A program made the translations under genes and the position numbers. Source: Pantoea cypripedii (GTDB lineage: Bacteria; Pseudomonadota; Gammaproteobacteria; Enterobacterales; Enterobacteriaceae). From it: a DNA stretch of 64,000 bases. The stretch's first letter is position 1; each line of letters begins with the position of its first letter. Of the stretch, positions 27,979-36,885 are shown in pieces. The stretch covers positions 248,001-312,000 of the forward strand of contig NZ_CP024770.1 in the NCBI RefSeq assembly GCF_011395035.1, in the 5' to 3' direction. The notes under the pieces are model-generated. The model was not told the origin of the DNA, searched no databases, and saw only the letters and a program-made list of their open reading frames with translations.

Positions 27979-28251
27979 ATGGCAAATATTATTACGAAAG
28001 CTGCAACAACTGACGAACCGCTAAGTGGCTCTTTTACCGACCTTTATGATGTATTTAAAGACAAAGTCGAGAAATATCATAAAGCATTAGAAAAAGCGAC
28101 TTCCGACTGGGAAGGCGCCGCCACTGACCCCAAACTCACCCTAGCCATGCAGGCCGCACAGGGTGACCTTGGCAACCTTACGCGTGGCCTGGGTAGTCTG
28201 ATCAGTGCCCTGGTTGCACTGCAAAGCGAAGCAACGCAGAAGATTAAATAA
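27979..28251 (+). CDS. sctF: T3SS needle subunit SctF, copy 2 (PrgI/MxiH family)
   Basis: A second 90-residue needle subunit gene, 396 bases downstream of the first. The N-terminal half differs (TDEPLSGSFTDLYDVFKDKV against KDNPLSGSFTDLYKAFEQKI), while the C-terminal half from WEGAATDP to the end differs by one residue (NLTRG against NMTRG). It keeps all core family positions. Start: ATG at 27979 behind AAAGGAGCAATATTG. Two needle genes could give a mixed needle or needles of different tip affinity; this is inference. Confidence 0.95.
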   Translation: MANIITKAATTDEPLSGSFTDLYDVFKDKVEKYHKALEKATSDWEGAATDPKLTLAMQAAQGDLGNLTRGLGSLISALVALQSEATQKIK

Positions 28252-28252
28252 T

Positions 28253-28540
28253 ATGGCGCAAATTCAACTTCTCACCCTGCCAGAGGTGGCAGGGCAATTT
28301 AATGATATCGCGGTCTCACTGGATGAAAGAATGATGGCCGCCATGAGCCAGCTGATCACTGATAACCAACATTTACGCGCATCCGGCATCGAGGCAATGA
28401 ATAAAGCAGTAGTCACCAATTCCCCCGGTGAGATGCTGAAATCGCTCTCTTTGCTGGGCGACCACAAAATCCATACAGAGACGTTACTGGCCTTCGCGCG
28501 TGAAGTGAACCGAGGGATTGAGACGCTGGTTAAAGCCTGA
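28253..28540 (+). CDS. sctI: T3SS inner rod protein SctI (PrgJ family)
   Basis: The 95-residue protein has an amphipathic C-terminal helix (LGDHKIHTETLLAFAREVNR). It forms the short inner rod that anchors the needle in the base. PrgJ is 101 residues. Start: ATG at 28253, two bases after the sctF2 stop; its TGA overlaps the sctJ ATG (TGATGA). Order F-I-J is the family standard. Confidence 0.92.
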   Translation: MAQIQLLTLPEVAGQFNDIAVSLDERMMAAMSQLITDNQHLRASGIEAMNKAVVTNSPGEMLKSLSLLGDHKIHTETLLAFAREVNRGIETLVKA

Positions 28541-29283
28541 TGAAATTGTTAACTACGGGAAAGAAATGCCTGTTCATACTGCTTATGCTGCTGCTTACTG
28601 CCTGCCAGGATGAGGTATTAACCGGGCTAAGTGAACGGCAGGCGAACGAAGTGATCGCCCTGCTGGAGCGTTACCACATCCCTGCCACCAAAAGCCATGG
28701 TGAAAAAAAGCAGTTCAATGTGCGGGTAGACCAGAAGAACATGAAGCAGGCAATTTCGCTGATTGCCGACTATCGTCTCCCTTCACAGGATGATGTTGAA
28801 ATCGATCGTTTTTTCCCGACAGATGCCCTGGTTGCTTCGCCCAGGGCAGAAAAAGCGCGCTTGATCTCAGCTATCGAACAAAAACTACAACAATCACTGC
28901 TCCGGCTGGACGAAGCGGTAGAGGTACGAGTACACATCAGTTATCCGCTGGAAGATGAGAGCCGTCTGGCCAATCCTCCGGATAAGCGTATCTCCGTACT
29001 GATGCTGCATCGTCCACTGGATGATGCCACTATTTTTGCTAATAAAATCCGCCTGTTTATTCTCAACAGCTTTCCTGATGTAAAGCTGGAAAACATTACC
29101 GTAGTGTTATTTGCGAAACAGGAACCGCAGCCCTATTCGGCCACCATTCAGCCTGCTGATCCGTCCGTCAGAGGTCCCTTGATTATGGCAAGTAGTGGCT
29201 TACTGCTGGCGACTCTATTGCTGATTTTCATTGGCGTGCGGCTTTACAAACGGAGAACGTCAGATGCAAGCCGAAAATCATAA
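28540..29283 (+). CDS. sctJ: T3SS inner-membrane ring lipoprotein SctJ (PrgK/MxiJ family)
   Basis: The 247-residue protein has a lipoprotein signal (FILLMLLLTAC), two ring-building domains (IALLERYHIPATKSHGEKK; VRVHISYPLEDESRLA) and a C-terminal membrane helix (LIMASSGLLLATLLLIFIGV). PrgK is 252 residues. It forms the inner ring of the basal body together with SctD. The start overlaps the sctI stop, and the C-terminus overlaps sctK by 20 bases. Confidence 0.97.
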   Translation: MKLLTTGKKCLFILLMLLLTACQDEVLTGLSERQANEVIALLERYHIPATKSHGEKKQFNVRVDQKNMKQAISLIADYRLPSQDDVEIDRFFPTDALVASPRAEKARLISAIEQKLQQSLLRLDEAVEVRVHISYPLEDESRLANPPDKRISVLMLHRPLDDATIFANKIRLFILNSFPDVKLENITVVLFAKQEPQPYSATIQPADPSVRGPLIMASSGLLLATLLLIFIGVRLYKRRTSDASRKS

Positions 29284-29830
29284 ACGCTTATGCCAGCTTG
29301 GAGATATCAGCAGTTGGCTGCATCCGTTACGACGGATGGTGGATTATGACTCTCTGAATAAAGCGCAGCAAAACAGGCTACTGTGCGTGCAATACCACAT
29401 CTTGTTGCCGTCGCTGGAAGAAATAGCCGCCCCCCCCACCAGCGAATTTGTGAATTGCTGGTCGAAACTACCCCGGCTATGTCTGATGGCCGGGAGCCTC
29501 GGCTTGATGGGTTCGATACATGCTCAGCGTTTGCAGCCGTTGTATCATCCTGCAGATCTTGCTTTTGTCACCACCCTGTCACAACAGTGTTTTCCGGTTG
29601 CCTCCTGTAATGCAGAAAACGACCTTAATGAAGGCCTACTGTGTGACCGTGGCTGGCTGGCAATATGTCAGGCATTCAATCTTTCGTCTGCACTGCAGCG
29701 AGCTGGACGGCTGGCATTACCACCATCCCCCACTTGTTGCTCAATACCATTGGCAACTTCATTGCGTGTTTGCCTTGCCCTGAACAAGATCCGCCACTAT
29801 CTGCAGGAGGCTCCCGGACAACATGAATAA
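29264..29830 (+). CDS. sctK: T3SS sorting-platform protein SctK (OrgA family)
   Basis: The 188-residue protein matches the OrgA pattern in place, size (OrgA 199) and motifs (WSKLPRLCLMAGSLGLMGS; ADLAFVTTLSQQC). SctK links the SctQ pods of the sorting platform to the basal body. I start at the ATG at 29264, inside the sctJ 3' end; a longer frame from 29231 is not needed. In SPI-1 orgB (SctL) follows; here the sctL gene is at 52671 instead. Confidence 0.85.
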   Translation: MQAENHKRLCQLGDISSWLHPLRRMVDYDSLNKAQQNRLLCVQYHILLPSLEEIAAPPTSEFVNCWSKLPRLCLMAGSLGLMGSIHAQRLQPLYHPADLAFVTTLSQQCFPVASCNAENDLNEGLLCDRGWLAICQAFNLSSALQRAGRLALPPSPTCCSIPLATSLRVCLALNKIRHYLQEAPGQHE

Positions 29831-30437
29831 TATCAATCCATTTAACAACTATGCCGTTACTGCAGCGACTGACCCCTCTACCCACTCTCTGGATGCCATG
29901 ATGCAGCAACGCTTGCAATCACAACCCAGTGCCAGTGTATTTGCGGATTCTGAAGATACAGCCGCACAGGAAGCGATGGCGAAGAAAAAGTTCTTACAAC
30001 GCTATATTCAGGCAATTGAAGGTGGCAAATTTATCCTGATATATGACAACGATGAAGAGAAAAAAAATAAACAGTTTGCCGCAGACCTTGAACTTCTCTA
30101 TTCGCTGATGCTACCCGCTAAAGAAGATGAACTTGATGCACCCACAATGGCAGAGATGGAGAACTGGTTGATCGCATTATTCGACCCTGATGATGATAAG
30201 GCCGGAGATAAGCAAGCCATCGACCACACACCCACCAATGACGAAAAGAATTTTTTAATGCTGGCATATAATAATTTCAGAATGATATATAAAAAACACT
30301 ATGAGAATATGATCGATAAGATCAAAGAAGAAATGATTAAACCTTTAAGTGTCAGTTGGGATCAACCTTACTCTGAACCAGAGTGGCCATCAGGCACCGG
30401 AGAATATACGCCTACAGCACATCTCAGCAGTTCCTGA
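29823..30437 (+). CDS. acidic protein after sctK, OrgC position, unknown
   Basis: The 204-residue protein starts within the end of sctK (ATG at 29823) and is very acidic (LFDPDDDKAGDKQAID; MPAKEDELDAPTMAEM-type stretches) with helical segments at 55-85 and 145-175. There is no signal peptide or membrane segment. In SPI-1 orgB and then orgC follow orgA; OrgC is a secreted factor of about 150 residues that aids early needle assembly. Position suggests an OrgC-like role, but I see no clear sequence match. Confidence 0.6.
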   Translation: MNNINPFNNYAVTAATDPSTHSLDAMMQQRLQSQPSASVFADSEDTAAQEAMAKKKFLQRYIQAIEGGKFILIYDNDEEKKNKQFAADLELLYSLMLPAKEDELDAPTMAEMENWLIALFDPDDDKAGDKQAIDHTPTNDEKNFLMLAYNNFRMIYKKHYENMIDKIKEEMIKPLSVSWDQPYSEPEWPSGTGEYTPTAHLSSS

Positions 30438-30608
30438 TACGCTCAACGGGATAGTGATCTTCCTTAGCAGGAAGCGGTCACATCGCTATCCTGTTCCAGG
30501 TAGGTAGAATGCCGCACCTTTCCTGCAAAATTTAATGGTCGATGGAGAAAAAATTTACTGGGATGATATATCCTGAAAGGATTCGGACGATAGCCACGAC
30601 CATACAGG

Positions 30609-31853
30609 ATGGAGGACATTTCAATTAAAAAGACGCTCCTCTACTGGGCAGGCTTTGCAACACTTTACACCCTGCTTGCTCTGTTTAGTTTTCAAAACCG
30701 TGACCCCTGGAGTTTTTCCTCAACAGTATGGTTCCCGGCTGGATTACTGCTGGCTGCGCTGTGGCTGTCTGCACGAAGGGACTGGCCATTATGGCTGATC
30801 ACTGCGGGCCTGTTACATGCGTTGTGCGGGGTCTACACCGGACGTCCGCCATTACTGGCAGGGATCTTTGCCGCCTTTGATGTCGTGGTGTTCCCACTCT
30901 GCGTCATGCTGTTACGGATGTTGCCGCCGTTAACGCGGACATCCACCAGCTTTCAGCCGGTTGTAACAACGCTGTACCAGGTAGCGATCATTGCTTTATG
31001 CCTGACTCTCGGCAGCATCTTACTAAGCTGTTGTTTATTGCTGGCTGGCTATGCCGTGGCCCCCCAGCATTTCATCTCCTGGACACTTGCCGCACTGACC
31101 GCCGCGTTGTCTATTCTGCATTATCTGCAAAGTGAAAGCGGCAATATGCCTGCAACCCGCAGTCGTGGGTACAGCTATATGGTTATCGCCATCAATCTGG
31201 GAATGATGTTCACATTTTCAGTAACCGATACGGGCCCCTGGATGGGACTGAATCCGCTGTGGGTACAACTTAGCGTTCTGTTGTTAAGTGTTTTTGTTCT
31301 TTCCGCCCGTCAGGCAGGGCTATTGCTGATACTGCAATACATCATTATGACCACTGCCATTTCGTTCGCTCTTTCTCCGCAGGCCACCATTCTGGCCGCC
31401 TGGCAGACCCAGTGGTATTTGATTTTTTCGGCAATCCTCACTGGCTGTCTGAGCCAGTTCGTGACCAGTCACCACCGATTGCTTTGCACCACGCAGAGCG
31501 AGCAGGAAGTGATTGTGCAACTCGCCGGTAGTGCCACCTGTCTGATGTTCTACCTCAACCTGCCGGAAGGAGAGATAGAGTGGCGCGGATCACCCTCGGT
31601 ATTTTTTCCCAACGAGGCACTTTCAGTCAGTACGCTGGTGTTGCTAAACGCCCATTGTTCCCCCCCTTTTATTGCTGACGTTCAGCGGTGGTATCAACGC
31701 GCCGAAAGTGCACAATTTCGCCAGCAAATAACGGTGCAGCGACTCACCGGTGAGCAAATTCACTGCCTGCTTTTTCTGCAACGTATTTCCGGACAGACTC
31801 ATCTGGCTGGTGGCATCATATTGCTGTCCGCCGACACAGCACAGATTAGTTAA
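30609..31853 (+). CDS. MASE1-like membrane sensor with PAS-like tail, no kinase domain
   Basis: The first 300 residues hold eight or more membrane helices with the MASE1 look (WFPAGLLLAALWLSARRDWPLW; GIFAAFDVVVFPLCVMLLRM). The last 110 residues are a soluble PAS-like domain (QEVIVQLAGSATCLMFYLNL and EIHCLLFLQRISGQTHLAG-like strands). MASE1 usually fronts histidine kinases or GGDEF/EAL proteins; here the frame ends after the PAS-like part, so no HisKA, ATPase, GGDEF or EAL domain exists. It is last in the needle operon, 171 bases after the preceding gene. A structured gap (hairpin GGAAG/CTTCC near 30470) precedes it. The stop overlaps that of the convergent toxin gene by three bases. The Ysa system has a sensor-kinase gene (YsrS) nearby; a truncated relative is possible. 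Confidence 0.65.
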   Translation: MEDISIKKTLLYWAGFATLYTLLALFSFQNRDPWSFSSTVWFPAGLLLAALWLSARRDWPLWLITAGLLHALCGVYTGRPPLLAGIFAAFDVVVFPLCVMLLRMLPPLTRTSTSFQPVVTTLYQVAIIALCLTLGSILLSCCLLLAGYAVAPQHFISWTLAALTAALSILHYLQSESGNMPATRSRGYSYMVIAINLGMMFTFSVTDTGPWMGLNPLWVQLSVLLLSVFVLSARQAGLLLILQYIIMTTAISFALSPQATILAAWQTQWYLIFSAILTGCLSQFVTSHHRLLCTTQSEQEVIVQLAGSATCLMFYLNLPEGEIEWRGSPSVFFPNEALSVSTLVLLNAHCSPPFIADVQRWYQRAESAQFRQQITVQRLTGEQIHCLLFLQRISGQTHLAGGIILLSADTAQIS

Positions 31854-34800
31854 TCGCGTATATTTCTTAGCACGGTGTTGACAACACTTTCGCCGCTGCG
31901 AATACATTTGATGCCGCCCAGGGAAAACAATGAGGTTTCTGCTTCGCGAAGCTTGATAAAATAGATCGTTTTCGCCGTGCGGACACTGCTGGCAGGCGGG
32001 GTGAGACGGGTAATCGCTTCAATTCTGAAAATTGTCGCAGGTCGGAACAAATATTCACTCTCAATGTTAGCCTGCGTGGTATAGCGTTTTAAAAAGGGTT
32101 TAGCACTACTGGAGGTGATGTGGTAAATCACGATCCCTCCCTCCCTGTGAGCATCAAATAAGTATCCTCTGGCCAGAATAACATTCGCCAATCGTCCCTG
32201 CGCTGATGCAGACATAAAAGTTGGGGCATTGGTGACCAGATCGCCGGGTTGAAATTTGTGCAAATTGATATCCGGCAGCTCGACTACCCGCAGCAGGGAT
32301 TGCTCCTCCATGACGGGTAATTTCCTGAGAGCCTGATCCAGTATTTTTGCCGCCGTTTTCATTTCTTCTGTCGGCTGAAGGCTATAAAGCGCATCGTTGA
32401 GTTTGAAATTCAGCCCAGGCCTGCCGCTTATTTGCCGGGATAAATAATAATCAGGCTGCGTATCTATCCAGCTCCAGCGCCTTAAGGCGTTCATTTCCTC
32501 TTCCGATAACGCGCTGCAGGCTTGCTTGTACGATTTTTTATAGTTGCCGGACATCACCACACCTTGCCACGCCGAGGGGTGGTGATAAATGCTGAGCACC
32601 AAATCCTGCCACTCCCTGCCGTCAAGATGCGGCATGATACCTAAAGCAGCAAAGCAGGCCTTATGGGGCGAGCGAATGCAGCGGGATAACTTTTTAAGCC
32701 GCTGTATTTTACGCATCCCTTTCAGGAACAAAAAAAGATCAACCGGTGGCAGGAGAAAACCCGCAATCTCACGGCCGGTAACGGCAGCGATTTTGCGTAA
32801 TGCCGGTTGTAACGCTTTTAACACCGCCTGCTGTAGCAACTTACCGGTGAGGCCCGCAGCACGCCCGAGTCGCAGTGCAAGCATGCCGGCACGGATGCCG
32901 CTGACACTCAGTTTCACCAATGGGATCCCCAGCGAGATCAATGTCAGAAACAGGTCAAAGCAGTCCAGCGCCAGCTCACCGAAGGAAGGCCGATATTCAG
33001 GATCGTGCCAGGAACGGATGATGGGTTTCAGAAAGGGAATAAAGGAGAGACCTTTTTCCAGCCAGGATTCATCAAGATAAGCCTCACGTAACGCATCGAC
33101 CATTTGCCCGATTGCCCGGCGTTGCAGCTTAATCAGTGCGTCCACCAACGTTTCACCTGCCATCGTCAAATCATAACGCGCCAGCATCATGTCTTTGTCG
33201 GGAATAAAATCTGCACCCGCTGGCCACAATGCCGTCAACAAACTTTGCGTATCAAGCGACAGGATATATTGATCATTGCGCAGCCGAAGAATCGCCGGGA
33301 GATCTTCGCCCGCGATCAGCTGGCTGATATCCGCAATGACAAACACCCCTCCCCAGGTACTGGCTGCGTAATATTTCCCTGAATCACCCTGCGCGATATA
33401 GATTATGCCACCACGGTAAAACCTTTCTGTTCTCGCACCGGTCTGCGGCAATGACTCGGGTTGCGAATATACCGGCCGAACCGCAAACAACGACGCGAAG
33501 CGGCACTCCAGATCAAGCTGGCTGATACCGTTATAAACCGCCTGCTGGGCCACCATCGCCGTGGCATCGTCGCCAGCATGATGCGCCAGATAATGATTAA
33601 ACTGCGCATAATAGGCATGCAGATCATTTAACTTATCCCGGCGTATCAATGGTGGAGCTGGCTTGCGCAGCGTGGTGCGAAACTGATTTTGATAAAAGCG
33701 AATCACTCTGGCAGGGTTAAAAATCTGATTACGCTTAACATGCAAAAATAAAAACTGCTGTTCGCTGTCAGCCGCGGTGATATCCAGGTCCAGTTGCAAA
33801 ACCTGTGCGACGAAATAACAGAGAATCGCTTCATAACGGGTAAACGCAGCCGCTTGCCTGGCGACATAATCCGGCGCTTCAGGATCCAGCAATCGGGTAG
33901 CCAGCGCGAAACATTGCGCATCGGTTAATGAAGAATCGTTGTCTGTCGCCGGGTATAGCCTGGCAGCCTGCAAACGCATCTGCGTTAACGTCAGGTATCT
34001 GGTGGGCGGATGTGCCTGCAGATGCGCAAACAGGGTTTGTATCACTGGCAGCCAAAGCTGGTAATCCACCAGCTGCGCTCTGATCCAGTCACGTTTCAGC
34101 GCATCGATTGTGTCGTCGGCCCAACGGCTATAAAGGGATTTGATCTGGACAAAACCGGGGGGGTGTCGCGCTGCGGTGAAAAATGCCTGCCATTGCTGTT
34201 GTTCAAGCTGGAGCATCTCCTCAATTTGCCCGGCAGATAAGACGGGCTGCACAGCAGGCGTATGATTGCCATGATGATTGAAAGATATTTTCGACGTCGA
34301 CTGCCAGCCCGGAGGGACAATCTGTCGTTCCAGCAGCACTTTTTCCCGCAGCGATAGCGTTTTGGGCGGTGCGGGAGTGGTCTCATTAGCGGTGGGCAAA
34401 TCCTCATCCCACAATTTTCTGTGGTTATGTTTTTCATCCCGCGCTTTGCTGCGTGCTCTGGCCCCAGACGGTTCAAACTGGCGATTTTTGCCGGGTTTGC
34501 CCCCTGCGCGGTCAGTCACAGTCACGGTGTCGCCAGGTGATGACAGGGTGGTTTTTTTATGTACCTGCACGCGCTGAGTTATCTGCGGTGATAACCATTT
34601 GAACTTTGCGCTTTGCAGCACACGCGGGCGAGAACGCTGCAGACGATGAATGACCATTGGGTGCGGGATGCTTCGGAGCTGGCTTTTCATTACCGGCTGA
34701 ATAAAACGGGTTGAGTGGTTTCCTGCCCGCATTGCCAGACTGGTACCCGGCGTAAAGGGTGCCAGTTGTGACCTCATGCTGGTGACGCCCGGCAGGATTA

Positions 34801-35011
34801 GCGTGATTAATCCGCTACTGGCAAGAAATAGCGGCCTGATGGCAGCGTAGCGCCTGCGCCGTAACTTATTAGAAAACAATGAATTGCAGTTATTATTTAA
34901 CGCCGTCAGGGGGATGTTGCAGTGTCTGATCGTCACCTGCATTTTCTTACTTACCCTGTCTCGCTTCTGCAAACTAAAATGAGAAACCCGCTGATAAAAA
35001 TCAATAGACAT
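31850..35011 (-). CDS. large putative arginine ADP-ribosyltransferase toxin/effector
   Basis: The 1,053-residue protein ends in a region with the R-S-E ADP-ribosyltransferase motif set. A leucine-rich lead-in (LDQALRKLP) is followed by the arginine motif LLRVVELP (R about 908), the S-motif FMSAS (about 932-936) and an E-x-E motif in ESEYLFRPATIFRIEAI (E984 and E986). The order matches SpvB/VIP2-type enzymes, which transfer ADP-ribose from NAD to arginine on host targets; ExE points to arginine. Hydrophobic stretches are at about 45-65 and 680-790. The N-terminus is basic and Arg/Lys-rich, without a signal peptide. I start at the ATG at 35009-35011 rather than a GTG 14 codons earlier. Placed beside the needle operon, it is a likely T3SS effector; the target is unknown. 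Host protein modification is inference. Confidence 0.72.
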   Translation of the reverse strand: MSIDFYQRVSHFSLQKRDRVSKKMQVTIRHCNIPLTALNNNCNSLFSNKLRRRRYAAIRPLFLASSGLITLILPGVTSMRSQLAPFTPGTSLAMRAGNHSTRFIQPVMKSQLRSIPHPMVIHRLQRSRPRVLQSAKFKWLSPQITQRVQVHKKTTLSSPGDTVTVTDRAGGKPGKNRQFEPSGARARSKARDEKHNHRKLWDEDLPTANETTPAPPKTLSLREKVLLERQIVPPGWQSTSKISFNHHGNHTPAVQPVLSAGQIEEMLQLEQQQWQAFFTAARHPPGFVQIKSLYSRWADDTIDALKRDWIRAQLVDYQLWLPVIQTLFAHLQAHPPTRYLTLTQMRLQAARLYPATDNDSSLTDAQCFALATRLLDPEAPDYVARQAAAFTRYEAILCYFVAQVLQLDLDITAADSEQQFLFLHVKRNQIFNPARVIRFYQNQFRTTLRKPAPPLIRRDKLNDLHAYYAQFNHYLAHHAGDDATAMVAQQAVYNGISQLDLECRFASLFAVRPVYSQPESLPQTGARTERFYRGGIIYIAQGDSGKYYAASTWGGVFVIADISQLIAGEDLPAILRLRNDQYILSLDTQSLLTALWPAGADFIPDKDMMLARYDLTMAGETLVDALIKLQRRAIGQMVDALREAYLDESWLEKGLSFIPFLKPIIRSWHDPEYRPSFGELALDCFDLFLTLISLGIPLVKLSVSGIRAGMLALRLGRAAGLTGKLLQQAVLKALQPALRKIAAVTGREIAGFLLPPVDLFLFLKGMRKIQRLKKLSRCIRSPHKACFAALGIMPHLDGREWQDLVLSIYHHPSAWQGVVMSGNYKKSYKQACSALSEEEMNALRRWSWIDTQPDYYLSRQISGRPGLNFKLNDALYSLQPTEEMKTAAKILDQALRKLPVMEEQSLLRVVELPDINLHKFQPGDLVTNAPTFMSASAQGRLANVILARGYLFDAHREGGIVIYHITSSSAKPFLKRYTTQANIESEYLFRPATIFRIEAITRLTPPASSVRTAKTIYFIKLREAETSLFSLGGIKCIRSGESVVNTVLRNIRD

Positions 35012-35150
35012 ACGCTGCTCATTTCCCCCTTCAATCCGGTACGGTAGATACACGGTTAATTGAATGCCAGACCGCCATCATTTAGGATCTCTGTTCCTTC
35101 GGGTAATGGCGCAAACGTCACTCCGAAAATATCAGGGAAAGGAGAGGAAC

Positions 35151-35711
35151 ATGAACATCAAAGGTATGGTGCAGCAAAAATATCAACGCGGATTGCTCTG
35201 GGGTTTGATGGGGCTGGTTGGGATCTGGTCATGGCAGGCTAGCGCCAGCTCCGTCGGTGAACTGATCAATCAGCGTTTATCATGGATGAAAGAGGTCGCA
35301 GCCTGGAAAGCCGTCAATCATTTGCCGGTTGAAGATTTAGCTCAGGAAAAGCGTGTGCTGGACAGCACGCTGGCAGAAGCACAGCAGCTTGGATTAGCCC
35401 CTGACACCGTCAGCCCGTTTATCCGTGCACAGATGGATGTCGCCAAGGCTATCCAATATCGTTACCGCGCAGACTGGTTATCACAACCCGGTCAGGTAAC
35501 CCCGCCACGATCTCTTGATGAGGCCAGGACGCAAATCAACCGTATCAGCAATGCCACTTTGCAGCAGCTGTCCAGTGATTTACGTACTGATCCTCAGGCA
35601 GCGGTAAAAATATGCAGCTCAGTGCAGAACATCCAGCTGCAACACCTGACAACGGATGATAAAAATTATCTGTGCCGCACCCTGCAGCAGATTAAAAGAC
35701 AAAATCGATAA
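35151..35711 (+). CDS. periplasmic chorismate mutase, AroQ-gamma class
   Basis: The 186-residue protein has a signal peptide (GLLWGLMGLVGIWSWQASAS) and the secreted chorismate mutase signature: INQRLSWMKEVAAWKAVNHL, then VEDLAQEKRVLDSTLAEAQQ, then VSPFIRAQMDVAKAIQYRY. It converts chorismate to prephenate and forms a dimer of helices. Two Cys in the C-terminal part (KICSSV; NYLCRT) likely form a disulfide, as in exported AroQ proteins. Start: ATG at 35151 behind AGGAAAGGAGAGGAAC. Exported versions occur in many pathogens and plant-associated bacteria; the role outside the cytoplasm is not settled. It lies between the toxin gene and the LPMO cluster. Confidence 0.88.
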   Translation: MNIKGMVQQKYQRGLLWGLMGLVGIWSWQASASSVGELINQRLSWMKEVAAWKAVNHLPVEDLAQEKRVLDSTLAEAQQLGLAPDTVSPFIRAQMDVAKAIQYRYRADWLSQPGQVTPPRSLDEARTQINRISNATLQQLSSDLRTDPQAAVKICSSVQNIQLQHLTTDDKNYLCRTLQQIKRQNR

Positions 35712-35714
35712 ACA

Positions 35715-35750
35715 TGAAAAAAGCGTAAACGGCAATGCCGTTTACGCTTA
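35715..35750 (-). terminator. rho-independent terminator of the LPMO gene
   Basis: A 14-base perfect inverted repeat (AAGCGTAAACGGCA ... TGCCGTTTACGCTT, 35721-35749) is followed on the minus strand by a run of six T. It lies just after the minus-strand gene at 35773-36885 and may also slow the plus-strand transcript from the chorismate mutase gene. Confidence 0.8.
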
Positions 35751-35772
35751 ACAAGCTTGTATTTAAGGGTAA

Positions 35773-36885
35773 TTACTTAACCATTATCCACAAGGTGGGC
35801 GCATTCCCCGGGAACCAGTCCAGTTGTGAGGTGTGGACGTTCAGACAGCGATAAGTACTGCCCTGGTAAGTCACCAGGTCATTCACCTGATAATGTTTAC
35901 CCACTGCCCAGGCACCGCTGGCAGGCGTTTCATGGCTATCCTTCACCACCACCTGAATATCTTTCTGCACGCTGCCAAAGGCATTAGATGCCGTCAGACG
36001 ATAGGTGCCGGTACCAACGTGGTCGGCAGCAACCCAGGCGCCCGGTGCTGACATCTCTGCACCTTCCAGTTGATGAACAGGTGACGTTCCCTGTTTATCC
36101 TGCAGCTGGAAATGGCTGTAGCCGTCAATCACTTCCCATGAATAATGGGTGACATTCTGAGATTTAGAAGCATCCAGGGTGTAACTCATGTTGACCGGGC
36201 TTTTTTCGACAACCAGCTTGTCCTGCGCCAGCTGGATTACCGGCTTATGTTGTGCTTCCAGTCCATCATCACCGATATTGTTGCCACTGAATTCGACGTC
36301 CGCGGTGTTGTAGAAGGCATTGCTGGTATCATCAACGGTCCAGATGGCCAGAATAATCTGGTAGCCCTGACGATCCGGCACATCACAGGTGTGACTGTCG
36401 GTTTGACCCGGACGCTCACCACCACGGGATACGGTACAGAATGGTTTGCCTTCAAAGGAAGCACGGCTTAATACCTGATTCGGATTCCAGTCGTTTTTGG
36501 TGATGAAATATTCGTATTTGGTGGTGTTGTGAGGAGCTGTGAATTTCCAGGTAAACTGATGTGGGCCGGCGGACATCGGTGTTTTATTCCAGCGGGTAGC
36601 GCTCTGGGCATCCATTTCATAACCATCTTTCCATTGTGCGCTGCCGATGCGACCATCTGCCGGACCCAGATTTGGATAGCCCTTATTTGCTTCCATACTC
36701 TGCGGCTCATACTGAACGCTGCCACAGCCGGTATTCATTTGTTCGACGGGATAGCTGCGGTCATTATTCTTGATGTGGTTACACAGCAAAGCACGCGAAG
36801 GTGGATCCATCAGGTAGCCGTGTGACCAGGCGGCACCACTTACCAGCAACGTTGTTATAGCAAACGCCAGTTTATTAAACTTCAT
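35773..36885 (-). CDS. chitin-binding AA10 lytic polysaccharide monooxygenase (GbpA/CBP21-type)
   Basis: The 370-residue protein has a signal peptide (LAFAITTLLVSGAAWS) and then the catalytic domain beginning HGYLMDPPSRALLC: the first mature residue is the His of the copper brace. The second His is in FTAPHNTTKYEYFITK. The tail AFYNTADV of the fold is present. The mid part is one PKD/Ig-like domain (KPVIQLAQDKLVV to DIQVVVK), and a C-terminal CBM5/12 domain follows (YQGSTYRCLNVHTSQLDWFP). It would oxidatively cleave chitin outside the cell. I start at the ATG at 36883-36885, with GAGAG upstream, rather than the one four codons earlier. The PKD-like domain resembles two repeats in the gene at 38214. 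Confidence 0.92.
   Translation of the reverse strand: MKFNKLAFAITTLLVSGAAWSHGYLMDPPSRALLCNHIKNNDRSYPVEQMNTGCGSVQYEPQSMEANKGYPNLGPADGRIGSAQWKDGYEMDAQSATRWNKTPMSAGPHQFTWKFTAPHNTTKYEYFITKNDWNPNQVLSRASFEGKPFCTVSRGGERPGQTDSHTCDVPDRQGYQIILAIWTVDDTSNAFYNTADVEFSGNNIGDDGLEAQHKPVIQLAQDKLVVEKSPVNMSYTLDASKSQNVTHYSWEVIDGYSHFQLQDKQGTSPVHQLEGAEMSAPGAWVAADHVGTGTYRLTASNAFGSVQKDIQVVVKDSHETPASGAWAVGKHYQVNDLVTYQGSTYRCLNVHTSQLDWFPGNAPTLWIMVK

Larger units (their letters stand above)
27583..28268 (+). repeat. tandem duplication of sctF with a decayed sctI start after copy 1
   Basis: The unit starting at 27583 is repeated from 27979. The similarity continues past the stop codon. The 17 bases at 27856-27872 (TATTACGCAAATTCAAC) match 15 of 17 bases at 28252-28268 (TATGGCGCAAATTCAAC), which are the first bases of sctI. 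In copy 1 the sctI start ATG is ATT. So the duplicated unit included the start of sctI, and the first copy of sctI was lost or never completed. Bases 27873-27978 between the copies carry no gene. Confidence 0.85.
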
